Shown in pieces: positions 46,952 through 53,967 of a stretch of 64,000 nt of DNA. Where the stretch lies: the NCBI RefSeq assembly GCF_900103225.1, contig NZ_FNJH01000005.1, positions 297,255 to 361,254 on the forward strand, in the 5' to 3' direction. Each line of letters opens with the position of its first letter. The first letter of the stretch is position 1. A program made the translations under genes and the position numbers. Under the pieces are notes generated by a model, which saw nothing but the letters and a program-made list of their open reading frames with translations, did not search any database and was not told the DNA's origin. The stretch comes from Pseudomonas congelans (GTDB taxonomy: Bacteria > Pseudomonadota > Gammaproteobacteria > Pseudomonadales > Pseudomonadaceae).

Positions 46952-47025
46952 CGATTGCAGCAGACGGGTCGACGTGCCACGCCAATTGGCGTACACTCCG
47001 CCCCAGCGATTGCGAAAGCAGTCTC

Positions 47026-47417
47026 GGGGCCGATTTGGATTCGACGCCGGTGATGAAACTTTAGGTGCATGCCGAGTTGGTAACAGAACTCGTAAATCCA
47101 CTGTTGCAACTTTCTATAGTTGCCAATGACGAAACCTACGGGGAATACGCTCTCGCCGCGTAAGCGGTGCTAGCCTTCCTTCTGGTAGCTTCGGCTCCAG
47201 CAATCATCAGGGGATGCCTGTAAACCCGAAATGATTGTCATATAGAACAGGATCGTCGCCTAGTACGTTGTGGACGAAGCGACTAAAACTTACACAACTC
47301 GCCCAAAGCACCCTGCCCGTCGGGTCGCTGAGGGTTAACTTAATAGACACGGCTAAGCATGTAGTACCGACAGCGGAGTACTGGCGGACGGGGGTTCAAA
47401 TCCCCCCGGCTCCACCA
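47026..47417 (+). ncRNA. ssrA: transfer-messenger RNA (tmRNA)
   Basis: 392-nt tmRNA. The 5' end GGGGCCGATTTGGATTCGACG and the 3' end GGTTCAAATCCCCCCGGCTCCACCA form the tRNA-Ala-like domain with encoded CCA. The resume codon is GCC at 47122, and the tag frame 47122-47163 encodes ANDETYGEYALAA then TAA, the degron added to stalled peptides. It works with SmpB, encoded upstream. Its 3' end is the attachment site of the element that follows. Confidence 0.97.
47388..47417 (+). other. attL: integration site at the ssrA 3' end
   Basis: The T-arm and acceptor end of ssrA, containing GGGTTCAAATCCC, is matched by the same 13 bp at 57169-57181. Tyrosine integrases commonly use the tmRNA 3' end as attB, and integration restores the tmRNA. 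Everything up to 57190 is absent from the expected core gene order. Confidence 0.7.
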
Positions 47418-47434
47418 AACAAGCGTTACAAATC

Positions 47435-47467
47435 AAGCACTTAGCGTTTATCGCAAGTGCTTTTTTT
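47435..47467 (+). terminator. intrinsic terminator now serving ssrA
   Basis: AAGCACTT-agcgtttatcgc-AAGTGCTT followed by T5. It lies 18 bp after the tmRNA CCA but inside the element, so the inserted DNA supplies the present ssrA terminator. Confidence 0.88.
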
Positions 47468-47497
47468 GTGCCTTTTTGGGCCGTATTGGCTCAGTAA

Positions 47498-47545
47498 TGC
47501 CAGCTTTATGACAGCCTTGACTGCCCACAAGGGCTGGCGGCGGGC
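47498..47545 (+). repeat. attP-arm-like repeat, copy A (left end)
   Basis: ATGCCAGCTTTATGACAGCC and the following CTTGACTGCCCACAAGGGCTGG resemble the segments that follow integrase sequences at 56187 (copy B) and 57112 (copy C). Such ATGACAGC/ATGGCAGCC pairs beside an integration core are likely arm-type integrase sites or the scar of an earlier element's end. Confidence 0.5.
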
Positions 47546-47679
47546 CTGGTTTTCTACTGACAATTTTTTGTCCAGCCTCTCTGCACAATGCGCGTCCTGC
47601 CCCACCGACTGAGCGATTCACATCAAAAATGCTTCCATGTATTATCAAAAGCTCAGGATCGTATTAAAAGGAATTGAAA

Positions 47680-48180
47680 ATGTCATTAGAAGCATATCTG
47701 CAGATCGAAGGAATTCCCGGCGAGACTCTCTCAGAAGGCTATGAAAACTGGATCGAGCTGCAAGACTTCGACCTTTCGGCTAGTCAGACGGCCTCAGCCA
47801 CCTCCACGTCAGCCGGCGGCGCAACCTCGGGCAGGGCTTACATGAGCGACATGCTCGTTCGTAAGGCTGTTGATAATGCTACCCCAAAGCTTCATGAGGC
47901 TTGCTGCAGTGGTAAGCACTTCAAGCAGGTATCTGTGCATCTTTTCCGTGCAGGCGATCCAAAAGTCAAATACCTGGAGATAAAACTTGAAGAAGTTATT
48001 ATCAGTTCTTTTTCATTAACGGGCAATGGCGACCAAGACAACAGCTTCCCAAGCGAACTTATCGCTCTGAACTATGGAAGAATTCAACTTATTTACTCCA
48101 AGCAAAGTCGAAAAACAGGGCAAAGCGCTGGACAAATTGCTGGCGGCTGGGATGCTATCAGCAACAAGATATTTTCATAA
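47680..48180 (+). CDS. hcp: Hcp family type VI secretion tube/effector-carrier protein
   Basis: 166-residue Hcp. Hexameric Hcp rings stack into the T6SS inner tube and carry small effectors in their lumen. The product starts MSLEAYLQIEGIPGETLSEG, then WIELQDFDLSASQTAS, SGRAYMSDMLVRKAVDNATPKL and FPSELIALNYGRIQLIYS, the Hcp1-family pattern. The C-terminal tail (GQIAGGWDAISNKIFS) is the usual one. ATG at 47680 has AAGGA 7 bp before; a TTG two codons upstream is rejected. No other T6SS structural gene is nearby, so it is an orphan hcp that must rely on a T6SS elsewhere. It is followed 29 bp later by a toxin gene. Confidence 0.92.
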   Translation: MSLEAYLQIEGIPGETLSEGYENWIELQDFDLSASQTASATSTSAGGATSGRAYMSDMLVRKAVDNATPKLHEACCSGKHFKQVSVHLFRAGDPKVKYLEIKLEEVIISSFSLTGNGDQDNSFPSELIALNYGRIQLIYSKQSRKTGQSAGQIAGGWDAISNKIFS

Positions 48181-48209
48181 CCACCCATTAGATTTCGCAG
48201 GGACAGGCG

Positions 48210-48599
48210 ATGAATTACGAAATACCAGCAGTCATTCCTCCCGGAGTCAATGTAGACGTCCACATGAAGCTCGCGAACGATCAGTGGAAAAAAGATCCTA
48301 GCACGGGTGCTTTCATGAGTTGGTTTTACTACAAAGTCCGTAACAAGGGCCCGTGGGACTACAAGCAGAAACATCCTGAGTGGGAGGACTTCGGCAATTT
48401 TCATTACGGCGCTGTGGGGACAGCCGGCCAATTAACTGAGCAGCTTCTACTGAGAGCCGCTGGGTTCGCACAAGGAGAAGCCAAAACACGAAAGCATAAG
48501 TGGGGCCATTGGTTCTGGCTGCCTCCATACGGGGATGACCCCAAAGATCAGAAATGGATAAAAATGGGGATCTTGTATGCAAAATCCAAAGGATACTAA
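48210..48599 (+). CDS. Tox44-family polymorphic toxin (putative Hcp-delivered effector)
   Basis: 129-residue stand-alone toxin domain that I recognise as polymorphic toxin type 44 (Ntox44/PF15607-like). Its diagnostic blocks are FMSWFYYKVRNKGPWDYKQ, DFGNFHYGAVGTAG, LLLRAAGFAQGEA and DDPKDQKWIKMGILYA. The family was predicted to be a nuclease toxin; I cannot confirm the activity from sequence. There is no signal peptide and no PAAR/MIX adaptor, so the small size and hcp neighbour suggest carriage inside the Hcp ring. Its 3' end overlaps the next gene by 23 bp, typical of toxin-immunity pairs. Confidence 0.78.
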   Translation: MNYEIPAVIPPGVNVDVHMKLANDQWKKDPSTGAFMSWFYYKVRNKGPWDYKQKHPEWEDFGNFHYGAVGTAGQLTEQLLLRAAGFAQGEAKTRKHKWGHWFWLPPYGDDPKDQKWIKMGILYAKSKGY

Positions 48600-49038
48600 C
48601 TTTAGATTTACTTACAAGAATTCGTTTTGGATACTTGTAGTCTTTTTAATAGCGAAGGCATTTCTTGGCGATCTTTTTGATTTCGGTAGTGACGCGGATG
48701 AAGTAGTGTTGAAGCGGGCGCTTCCTCAGGGTGATTGGCTGTATATTACACGTTACGGCGCCATGGCTACTGACGTGGACACACTACGCTTTTTTATCAG
48801 CAAACCGCTTGAAGGCGATGATTCAGAAGTACTGCATAAACTTAATAAGGAAAGCGAATTTCTGATCACGGATAGCTCTTTAGAAAACGTCGCAATCCAT
48901 GACACACCCAATGGCGTAGGAATTACGGTAAAGGGCGCTGTCTACCGTTACTTTAGCAAGGAGTATGTCAGTGAAGGCGACGACCTTAGAAGCTATAGGA
49001 TTACGCTAACGCAAGAAGATACCACACCAAGGAACTGA
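48577..49038 (+). CDS. putative immunity protein, membrane-anchored
   Basis: 153-residue protein with one transmembrane helix at residues ~17-33 (FWILVVFLIAKAFLGDL) after a basic N-terminus (K5, R10, K14), then a soluble domain of ~115 residues. By the positive-inside rule the soluble domain faces the periplasm. I recognise no named family. It begins inside the toxin gene in another frame, so it is almost certainly co-expressed, and it is the natural candidate for immunity to the Tox44 protein. A periplasmic immunity domain is unexpected for a nuclease toxin. Confidence 0.65.
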   Translation: MQNPKDTNFRFTYKNSFWILVVFLIAKAFLGDLFDFGSDADEVVLKRALPQGDWLYITRYGAMATDVDTLRFFISKPLEGDDSEVLHKLNKESEFLITDSSLENVAIHDTPNGVGITVKGAVYRYFSKEYVSEGDDLRSYRITLTQEDTTPRN

Positions 49039-49169
49039 TGGATAAAGTACTACCTGAAGAGCTGGTTATATTGATAAGTCGCGCCTGGCCTAGTCCATTA
49101 AATCTTTCGCATTCCGAACTGCGCGACCTTGACTATCGAGCTCTGTGGCACCCCAGCGGCCAAGTATAG
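49038..49169 (+). pseudogene. short ORF coupled to the immunity gene, cut at the prophage junction
   Basis: 43 codons beginning MDKVLPEELVILISRAWPSP; its ATG overlaps the immunity stop as TGATG. Its last ~10 codons run into sequence that on the other strand is the end of the phage SGNH fragment, so it is probably the 5' part of a longer cassette gene truncated by recombination. I recognise no domain. Confidence 0.45.
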
Positions 49170-49870
49170 GCCATGCGCGAAGTGATCACGGTTTCAGTCA
49201 GGTCAATCGTGCCGCGCTGCGTTTCCAGCTCCCCAGAAAAGCTGGCCGGCATGGTGAACGGCTTTTGGTACTTGTCCATCGACCGATAGTAAAACGTGGA
49301 CGAAGCACCGCTGACCGTCTTGGTGATAGTCAACTCAGCCTCCCAAGCCAGGATGCCGCGCGACGAACCCATGATTTCTACCGCCGACACCATTTCGATA
49401 ACGTCGCCGGCCGCCAGCTTGGTCTGTACCACGTTGGCCGTGGGTTGCATGTAGATGTAGCCGCCCGCCGCCGCCATGTTGCCACGCAGCTCGATGCACT
49501 GCGCCTCGCCATAGGCGGCAGGCTCCTTGAACCAGCGCGTGGTGATACCGGTCAGGCCAGAGCCAACGGCCTTGTAGCCGTCCGCCAGTACAGCCCCGAC
49601 CACAGCGTTCACGCCAGCCGGTAGCGCGCCGCCAGCGCCAGCCAGCAGAGGGTTGGCATTGAGGCAACCGAACGGGCGGATGGCCGAGTAAACGTCGCCA
49701 GCGTCCGTGGGCAGCGGAATGCCGGGAAATTCGAAGTTGGCGGTGATGATCGGCACCACCCGCGAACTGATGAACTCGGCACCCAGGAGATTCGGGTGCA
49801 GGCCTTCAACGGTCATTGCCTCGGTGAAGCCGTCCCAGATGTTCACGACCGGCACGAACTGGCTGACCTA
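49133..49870 (-). pseudogene. phage SGNH-hydrolase-type protein, C-terminal fragment
   Basis: About 240 residues without its own start. It begins (after a stop at ~49871) SQFVPVVNIWDGFTEA and has TVEGLHPNLLGAEFIS, which looks like block V (DxxH) of SGNH/GDSL hydrolases, here with Glu before Gly instead of the usual Asp. A beta-rich C-terminal domain follows (RGNMAAAGGYIYMQPTAN, DVIEMVSAVEIMG). Such esterase-like proteins occur in phage tail/fibre regions. The N-terminal two thirds are missing, and the left end is fused to the hcp cassette. Identification is by motif only. Confidence 0.5.
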
Positions 49871-50137
49871 GCTCAACACCCAGTCTTTGTAGGCGATCGC
49901 ATCGGCCAGCGCTTGGCCGCGCAGTTTGATGCCATTCTCTTCGAGAATTTGCACCTGCTCGATGATGCGCTCCAGCTCGCCTTTCTGATTGTCGATCTGC
50001 TTTTTCAGATCTCCAGCCACAGCGTTGCCTTTTTCCAACTCGCCAGGAACGGCGTCGTACTTCACTTGCAGGCTACCGAAGCCCTCTTTGAGCTGCTTTT
50101 CGAGGGATTCGCGAATTTCTTTTACGTCAGCGGTCAT
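49868..50137 (-). pseudogene. HK97-type phage major capsid protein, N-terminal fragment
   Basis: 89 residues: the scaffold-like delta domain of HK97-family capsid proteins, a long coiled coil (MTADVKEIRESLEKQLKEGF ... GELERIIEQVQILEENG), ending AIAYKDWVLS then stop. The mature capsid domain is absent, and downstream sequence is the unrelated SGNH fragment. The start overlaps the protease fragment stop as ATGA, the normal protease-capsid coupling. It cannot form a capsid. Confidence 0.7.
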
Positions 50138-50640
50138 GGCTGAACTCCCAATTGGGTATTGAACAGTTGGGAGATTGCTTTCAGCTCATCCACGATCACC
50201 GTGTCCGCTGCACCACCATCACGGTGGACGGCGGTATAGCCGAGCGAGGCGACCGCAGCCGCCTCCTTTTGCGAAAGGCCCATGCGTTCACGCAGGGCCT
50301 TTTCAAAAAGTCTTATATCCGACTTCACGTCGGTAATGGTCGCCTCGGGATTCATGCCGAACGGTACGATTGAGGCTTCCCAAAGCTCAGCCTCCTTGAT
50401 GATGCGAATCTGCCGGCCTGCACGCTCTTCGTAACTCGACAGCAGCGTGTTGAAGCCAATGGACATGCTGTCCAGCGTGCCCTCCTTCATCAGCTCGTAG
50501 GCATCACGGGCATAGCTGACGGCAAGGTTGATCCTGCCTTTCAGGAACAGGCAGTGGGCGTCCTGGGTGAACTCGGCAGACCCAACCAAGCGAGTCAGGT
50601 CGTGAAACAGCGCCAGCTTCAAGCGCCCTCCCGGCGCTGC
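50134..50640 (-). pseudogene. HK97 family prohead protease, C-terminal fragment
   Basis: About 160 codons, open from a TTG at 50622. Conserved blocks are INLAVSYARDAYELMKEGTLDSMSIGF (shown here in parts; the catalytic Ser is in DSMSIGF) and IIKEAELWEASIVPFGMNPEA. The N-terminal part with the catalytic His is absent: the frame hits a stop just upstream at ~50637. It is a remnant of a phage head operon transcribed leftward. Confidence 0.75.
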
Positions 50641-50857
50641 CTAATCAGTGATCGACCGGGCAAACGTAAGTGCTCCTGCGTGATCAAGGGCGTACTCAAG
50701 GAGGATCATCGGGAATGGCTTGTGGTCGGGAATACATAGGAAACCCTTCGATTTTTCGCGTCGTATGACGTGATAATGCGTTTAGCCCTGGCGAATGGCA
50801 GGTTTTGATGGAGACACGCCATTGTCACTAACCCTTGGTACACCGAAAGGAATCAAT
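50641..50857. other. junction region between phage remnant and membrane protein gene
   Basis: 217 bp. A plus-strand frame ends at 50739 with GVLKEDHREWLVVGNT, which could be the tail of a lost gene, but nothing supports its 5' part. TGATAATGCG near 50770 may be part of a promoter for the membrane protein. AAAGGAATCAAT precedes 50858. Confidence 0.3.
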
Positions 50858-51193
50858 ATGATGGCCGTATTCAGTTTTTTGGTAGCCTGCTTTGGCGCTT
50901 ACATGACCTACCTGAACTCTACGCCTGAAGCTAAAGACCAAGCCAAAAAATTACTTACGCGTCTGCTTGGCTCAGCGGGAAGAGTCATGTTGGGGCTAGT
51001 CATCATGTCAGTAGCTATCTTATCGGCCGTATGCATCATCATATTTTGGGTTGGTGAAGGTCCAATAACCCGGCAGGAAGTTGTAATGCTCATCCTGCAT
51101 TTCATCAATCTGACAGTGTACGGCGCGATGTGCATAGCCATGATAACCGCCGCTTGCGCTAAGCCGCCGCGAGAGGCAGGTGGCGTCTCCTGA
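50858..51193 (+). CDS. small membrane protein of unknown function
   Basis: 111 residues, with hydrophobic segments at ~1-20 (MMAVFSFLVACFGAYMTYL), ~45-68 (VMLGLVIMSVAILSAVCIIIFWV) and ~78-103. No recognised domain. The AAAGGAATCAAT ribosome site is good and the start at 50858 gives a clean membrane protein. It is on the strand opposite the phage remnants and has no obvious operon partner, so it may be an accessory (moron-like) gene. Confidence 0.55.
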   Translation: MMAVFSFLVACFGAYMTYLNSTPEAKDQAKKLLTRLLGSAGRVMLGLVIMSVAILSAVCIIIFWVGEGPITRQEVVMLILHFINLTVYGAMCIAMITAACAKPPREAGGVS

Positions 51194-51265
51194 GAAAAAA
51201 ATCAGCCTTCAATGTCATTTTCATCTGGCGCTACAAACAGTGGCTTTGACCAAATCGTGGGACGT

Positions 51266-51625
51266 TTACTGCGTCTGCCGCTCAAGCACCTCGGTGACCT
51301 TGTCGGTGGCGGTACCAGCAGTCTTGGCGGCTTATGTCGCCGTACCCGCTGCGGCCTCTGCCTTCACCGCAGCACCCTCAACCTTCACAGCTGCTTCGGA
51401 CGCAGACTTGGCCAGCTTGTTCAAGCGCATGTCGCGCTGCACCGTGGCCTCGTCGTAACCCCGGCGCACTTCGGCGACCTGGGCGCTATACCAACTGGCA
51501 AGCGACCACTGCGAAGCACCGAAGCCCAGCGCGAACGAGCCAGTTACCAGCAGCGAGGCAATCACCCACACTTCGAGGCGACGCCACCACCGCCGGGCGA
51601 TGAAGTCTCTTACGCATCTTTCCAT
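51266..51625 (-). pseudogene. phage lysis-type (spanin-like) protein with premature stop
   Basis: From ATG at 51625 the frame runs 97 codons to a TAA at 51332. The same frame then continues without interruption (AAKTAGTATDKVTEVLERQTQ) to a second TAA at 51266, so the ancestral gene was probably 119 codons with one later stop. Residues ~18-38 are a transmembrane helix (VWVIASLLVTGSFALGFG), followed by a periplasmic coiled coil rich in Ala, Glu and Lys, the layout of an inner-membrane spanin. The ATG overlaps the next gene's stop (ATGA). Confidence 0.6.
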
Positions 51626-51996
51626 CAGTTGATACCTCCAAGCTGTGAACGCAGAAGGGCTATCTCAGCGCTTTGGCTGGTCACCTTGTCAGTGAGCTGG
51701 GCAACCTGGCCGGTCAGGCCTTCAATCTTCCCCTCCATACGGCCAACAGCAGCGGCCAGCTCGTTACGTTCTTTGGCGCACTGGTCGGCTCGGGCTTCGG
51801 CTTCTTTGCGCGCAATGCGCTCCGAGTCGAGCAGTTCGTTCAGCCTGCGGACGGTGCCGATATCGGCGTTGTCCATGGCGCGGTCGGTCGCATCCTGGGA
51901 GAGGAATTTCCTCAACCACAGGAAGCCACCCAGCAGGATTGTGCCCGTACCGTCCAGCCAGGTAGCTGTGCCTGGGCCAAGGTCGGTTGGGTCCAT
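51625..51996 (-). CDS. phage membrane/coiled-coil protein (lysis region)
   Basis: 123 residues. A short N-terminus is followed by a membrane segment (residues ~12-27, TWLDGTGTILLGGFLW), then a long coiled coil (residues ~45-115, LNELLDSERIARKEAEARAD ... VAQLTDKVTSQSAEIALLRSQ). No named family is certain; the size, topology and coupling to the spanin-like frame fit a phage lysis cassette component. A terminator lies just upstream at 52017-52034. Confidence 0.55.
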   Translation of the reverse strand: MDPTDLGPGTATWLDGTGTILLGGFLWLRKFLSQDATDRAMDNADIGTVRRLNELLDSERIARKEAEARADQCAKERNELAAAVGRMEGKIEGLTGQVAQLTDKVTSQSAEIALLRSQLGGIN

Positions 51997-52010
51997 CGTT
52001 ACCTCTGAAT

Positions 52011-52036
52011 AAAAAAGACCGTAGGGAAACGGTCAA
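52011..52036 (-). terminator. intrinsic terminator upstream of the lysis genes
   Basis: GACCGT-agggaa-ACGGTC, followed on the minus strand by TTTTTTATTC. It insulates the lysis pair from the genes to its right. Confidence 0.8.
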
Positions 52037-52234
52037 AGGAGCATGGTGCCGAATAAGGCCCTCGCTGAACTTGATGATCAGAGGTTCCGAGGGATTGCGG
52101 TAACTGGTACATCCAGGAAAGCTTCCACTTGGGTAGCGGCTTTCCTTGGCGACACAAAAAAGCCCGGCGTAAGCCAGGCGTCTAGTTAATTGTTATAGGA
52201 GTTTTCCCGCAAAAAGGGGTTCTAGGAGCACTCT
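52037..52234. other. gap with terminator, no gene
   Basis: 198 bp. The minus strand holds GCCTGGC-ttac-GCCGGGC followed by TTTTTTG (52155-52181), an intrinsic terminator for the 106-residue gene to the right. I see no gene. Confidence 0.5.
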
Positions 52235-52555
52235 CTACTTTTTGAGAGATTCATCCAGCTCTTCAGACATTCGAGTGGGGCGAGGCTGCAACACTTTATT
52301 AATTTGCTGCTTCCGAAGTGAATCAATGTAGGGCTGAAGACGTGACACTGATTGGTTGTATGTCCGTCGCGATTCTTTCTCTTTCCCAAGCAAATAGTGC
52401 TCCAGTTCCTCAAGCTCCATGCTTGCGGCAATAGAAATGGCATCAGGCTTGGACTTGCCAGAACGACCTGTCGCATAACCATTTCTAAGAATCGGCCATA
52501 TCTTTTTTTCACCTACAGCATCAGGCGCAGGATCAAGGATTGAATAATTTGGCAT
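52235..52555 (-). CDS. hypothetical protein, phage-region
   Basis: 106 residues beginning MPNYSILDPAPDAVGEKKIW, with AAGGTGGAGCCTCG as ribosome site. It is basic and helical (SMELEELEHYLLGKEKESRR, YIDSLRKQQINKVLQPRP). I recognise no family. It is a single-gene unit with its own terminator at 52155-52181, so it is probably expressed. Confidence 0.55.
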   Translation of the reverse strand: MPNYSILDPAPDAVGEKKIWPILRNGYATGRSGKSKPDAISIAASMELEELEHYLLGKEKESRRTYNQSVSRLQPYIDSLRKQQINKVLQPRPTRMSEELDESLKK

Positions 52556-52602
52556 CGAGGCTCCACCTTATGAGAATTTACGAAGAATCTTACCATATGA
52601 AC

Positions 52603-52627
52603 AAAAAACCCAGCGGTAAGGCTGGGC
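52603..52627 (-). terminator. intrinsic terminator
   Basis: CCCAGC-ggtaag-GCTGGG, followed on the minus strand by TTTTTTG, ~18 bp after the stop of the next gene to the right. Confidence 0.82.
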
Positions 52628-52644
52628 TTGGGGTGATCTATATG

Positions 52645-53058
52645 TCAGTCGTTGCCTTCTTCCTTGGCTTCATTCAGAACGAACCACGCGCCGGTCAAGT
52701 TTGAAACGAAAAGCTCAACCCCAGCGTCTTTTTGATTGGTGGAATCAAGGTGTTCGTTAACAGCATCCTTGGCTTTATCGCAGACCGTCTCACAGGACAG
52801 GTACTCCGTCTTCGCAATATAGCTGTACATTGCGGTTGGAAGATCCTTCAGCGTCCCATTACGATCTCGAATGGCTCTGTGGAATCCGTGTTTTTCCATG
52901 ATTTCGTGAAGGTCGTCATATGAAGCAGCATTAGAAAGCTGAACCCTTATGGCGAAACTCGGATATTTATCCGATGGCTCAGTAGTGTGCGGGTACACCC
53001 TTTCCTCTTCAGCAGCATTAGCAAACTTCAAAATAAGCTCACCGAGATCAGTTCTCAT
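52645..53058 (-). CDS. hypothetical protein with possible DUF2622/GhoS-like domain
   Basis: 137 residues from the ATG at 53058 (MRTDLGELILKFANAAEEER); ATGs at 53067 and 53070 are alternatives close to AGGGA. Residues ~35-110 read FAIRVQLSNAASYDDLHEIMEKHGFHRAI, then LKDLPTAMYSYIAK, then CDKAKDAVNEH. This spacing recalls the DUF2622/GhoS ferredoxin-like fold found in small phage and antitoxin proteins. The match is by eye and weak. It is a single-gene unit with its own terminator. Confidence 0.45.
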   Translation of the reverse strand: MRTDLGELILKFANAAEEERVYPHTTEPSDKYPSFAIRVQLSNAASYDDLHEIMEKHGFHRAIRDRNGTLKDLPTAMYSYIAKTEYLSCETVCDKAKDAVNEHLDSTNQKDAGVELFVSNLTGAWFVLNEAKEEGND

Positions 53059-53122
53059 ATTAACCATCATCCCTGTCAAAAAGTTAATCCGGAGCAGCTG
53101 CCGGTATACCCCACAAATAAGA

Positions 53123-53151
53123 AAAAGCCCGACTCAGTGGCCGGGCTTTTC
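53123..53151. terminator. intrinsic terminator, probably bidirectional
   Basis: AAAAAGCCCG-actcagtggc-CGGGCTTTT; T-rich on both strands. It separates the GhoS-like gene from the integrase remnant. Confidence 0.75.
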
Positions 53152-53302
53152 TTTCGATCTCGTTAACGCGCAGAGATAATATGATTGGTGGCAATCTCAA
53201 CCATTTGCCCATGATTGTCAAGCGCCATCACCCAGCAGCTGTTCGCGGTCCAAAATCTCCGTTACATGGACCACTGCTCCCTCTTGCATCGCCTCCAGGC
53301 AC
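53152..53302 (-). other. decayed coding sequence between terminator and integrase remnant
   Basis: On the minus strand one frame reads HKCLEAMQEGAVVHVTEILD and stops at 53218. A second frame gives MALDNHGQMVEIATNHIISA from 53228 to a stop at 53163. These look like the ends of two small phage genes, or one gene with a frameshift. No confident gene. Confidence 0.3.
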
Positions 53303-53692
53303 TTATGAATACCGAGCCTCCATCGGATTGGAGCCCAGCAGCGCCAACCGGGTTGCCTGACGGAAAGCTACGGCCAGCACGCCGTACACCGAGCGCACGA
53401 AAGACAACTCGTACCGCTCCTGCAGCGGCCACATCAGCAACCTGTCCAACGCAGGGCTGGTCAGGGCTTCAAGCTCCACATCTTGGAGCCGAGGCACCAG
53501 ATGGCGGCGTAGCGCGGACTGGGCGCTGGCCTTGCGCTTGGATGACAAGCCACGGTCGCGTCCCATGGCCAACTCCTGCGGGATCGCACTCAAGCTGCGC
53601 ACGGTCGCTGAATCAGGGGCGCGCGATGATGAAGGCTGACGCGTCAGTTTCACCCGCAGTTCCAAACCTGACGCGACAGGAGTAGCAACCAA
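53303..53692 (-). pseudogene. tyrosine integrase remnant, core-binding domain only
   Basis: About 110 relevant residues. SAQSALRRHLVPRLQDVELEALTS, LDRLLMWPLQERYELSFVR and FRQATRLALLGSNPMEA are the SAM-like core-binding domain of a phage integrase. The frame then ends at RYS-stop with no catalytic domain. It lies head-to-head with the excisionase gene and belongs to a different integrase lineage from the complete one at 53847. Confidence 0.6.
53637..53682. repeat. direct repeat TGACGCG(T/A)CAG upstream of the excisionase
   Basis: CTGACGCGTCAG at 53636-53647 and CTGACGCGACAG at ~53671-53682 lie ~35 bp apart just before the excisionase start. TGACGCGTCA is itself palindromic, so these may be operator sites for a phage regulator controlling the leftward and rightward promoters. 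Confidence 0.45.
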
Positions 53693-53967
53693 TGCGCTAC
53701 ATGACCATCAGGAAATTCGCCAGCGAGTCTGGCTACAGCGAGGACGCTATCCGCTCGAAAATCCGTGATGGAATTTGGCGGCTTGGCAAAATCTGGTACA
53801 GGGCTCCGGATGGCCGGACGCTCATCGACATGGAAGGGTACGAGTCATGGGTAGAGACGGGCGGGGAGTTCGGGCGGTCTCCGATACGAGCATCGAAATC
53901 ACGTTCATGTATCGGGGCGTCCGGTGCCGCGAGCGCATCACGCTCAAGCCCTCCCCCACTAATCTGA
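53692..53967 (+). CDS. xis: excisionase (Xis-like)
   Basis: 91-residue recombination directionality factor. Residues ~4-55 form a small winged-helix/MerR-like domain (MTIRKFASESGYSEDAIRSKIRDGIW, shown in part as TIRKFASESGYSEDAIR), followed by a basic tail. An internal ATG at 53701 (MTIRKFAS) is an alternative start. It overlaps the integrase gene by about 120 bp in another frame, common for xis-int pairs. It should favour excision by the adjoining integrase. Confidence 0.8.
   Translation: MRYMTIRKFASESGYSEDAIRSKIRDGIWRLGKIWYRAPDGRTLIDMEGYESWVETGGEFGRSPIRASKSRSCIGASGAASASRSSPPPLI

Noticed and set aside
46586..47109. Two overlapping minus-strand frames across the small exported gene and the ssrA 5' end
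   Set aside because: Antisense to a gene with signal peptide and ribosome site and to the tmRNA; no coding features.
47235..47444. 69-codon plus-strand frame inside tmRNA
   Set aside because: It lies in the structured tmRNA body; only the tag frame at 47122-47163 is translated.
48074..48301. Plus-strand frame overlapping the end of hcp and the start of the toxin
   Set aside because: No ribosome site, no domain, and it lies over two supported genes.
50554..50739. Plus-strand frame ending GVLKEDHREWLVVGNT
   Set aside because: Its first part is antisense to the protease fragment and has no start signal; only the last ~20 codons might be a gene relic.
51212..52012. 266-codon plus-strand frame opposite the lysis genes
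   Set aside because: Its translation is a basic, Ser/Arg-rich shadow without motifs; the minus-strand genes show ATGA coupling and membrane/coiled-coil design.
53163..53228. 21-codon minus-strand ORF MALDNHGQMVEIATNHIISA
   Set aside because: Could be a tiny phage gene, but it lies in decayed sequence without a clear ribosome site, so it is mentioned only in the gap note.
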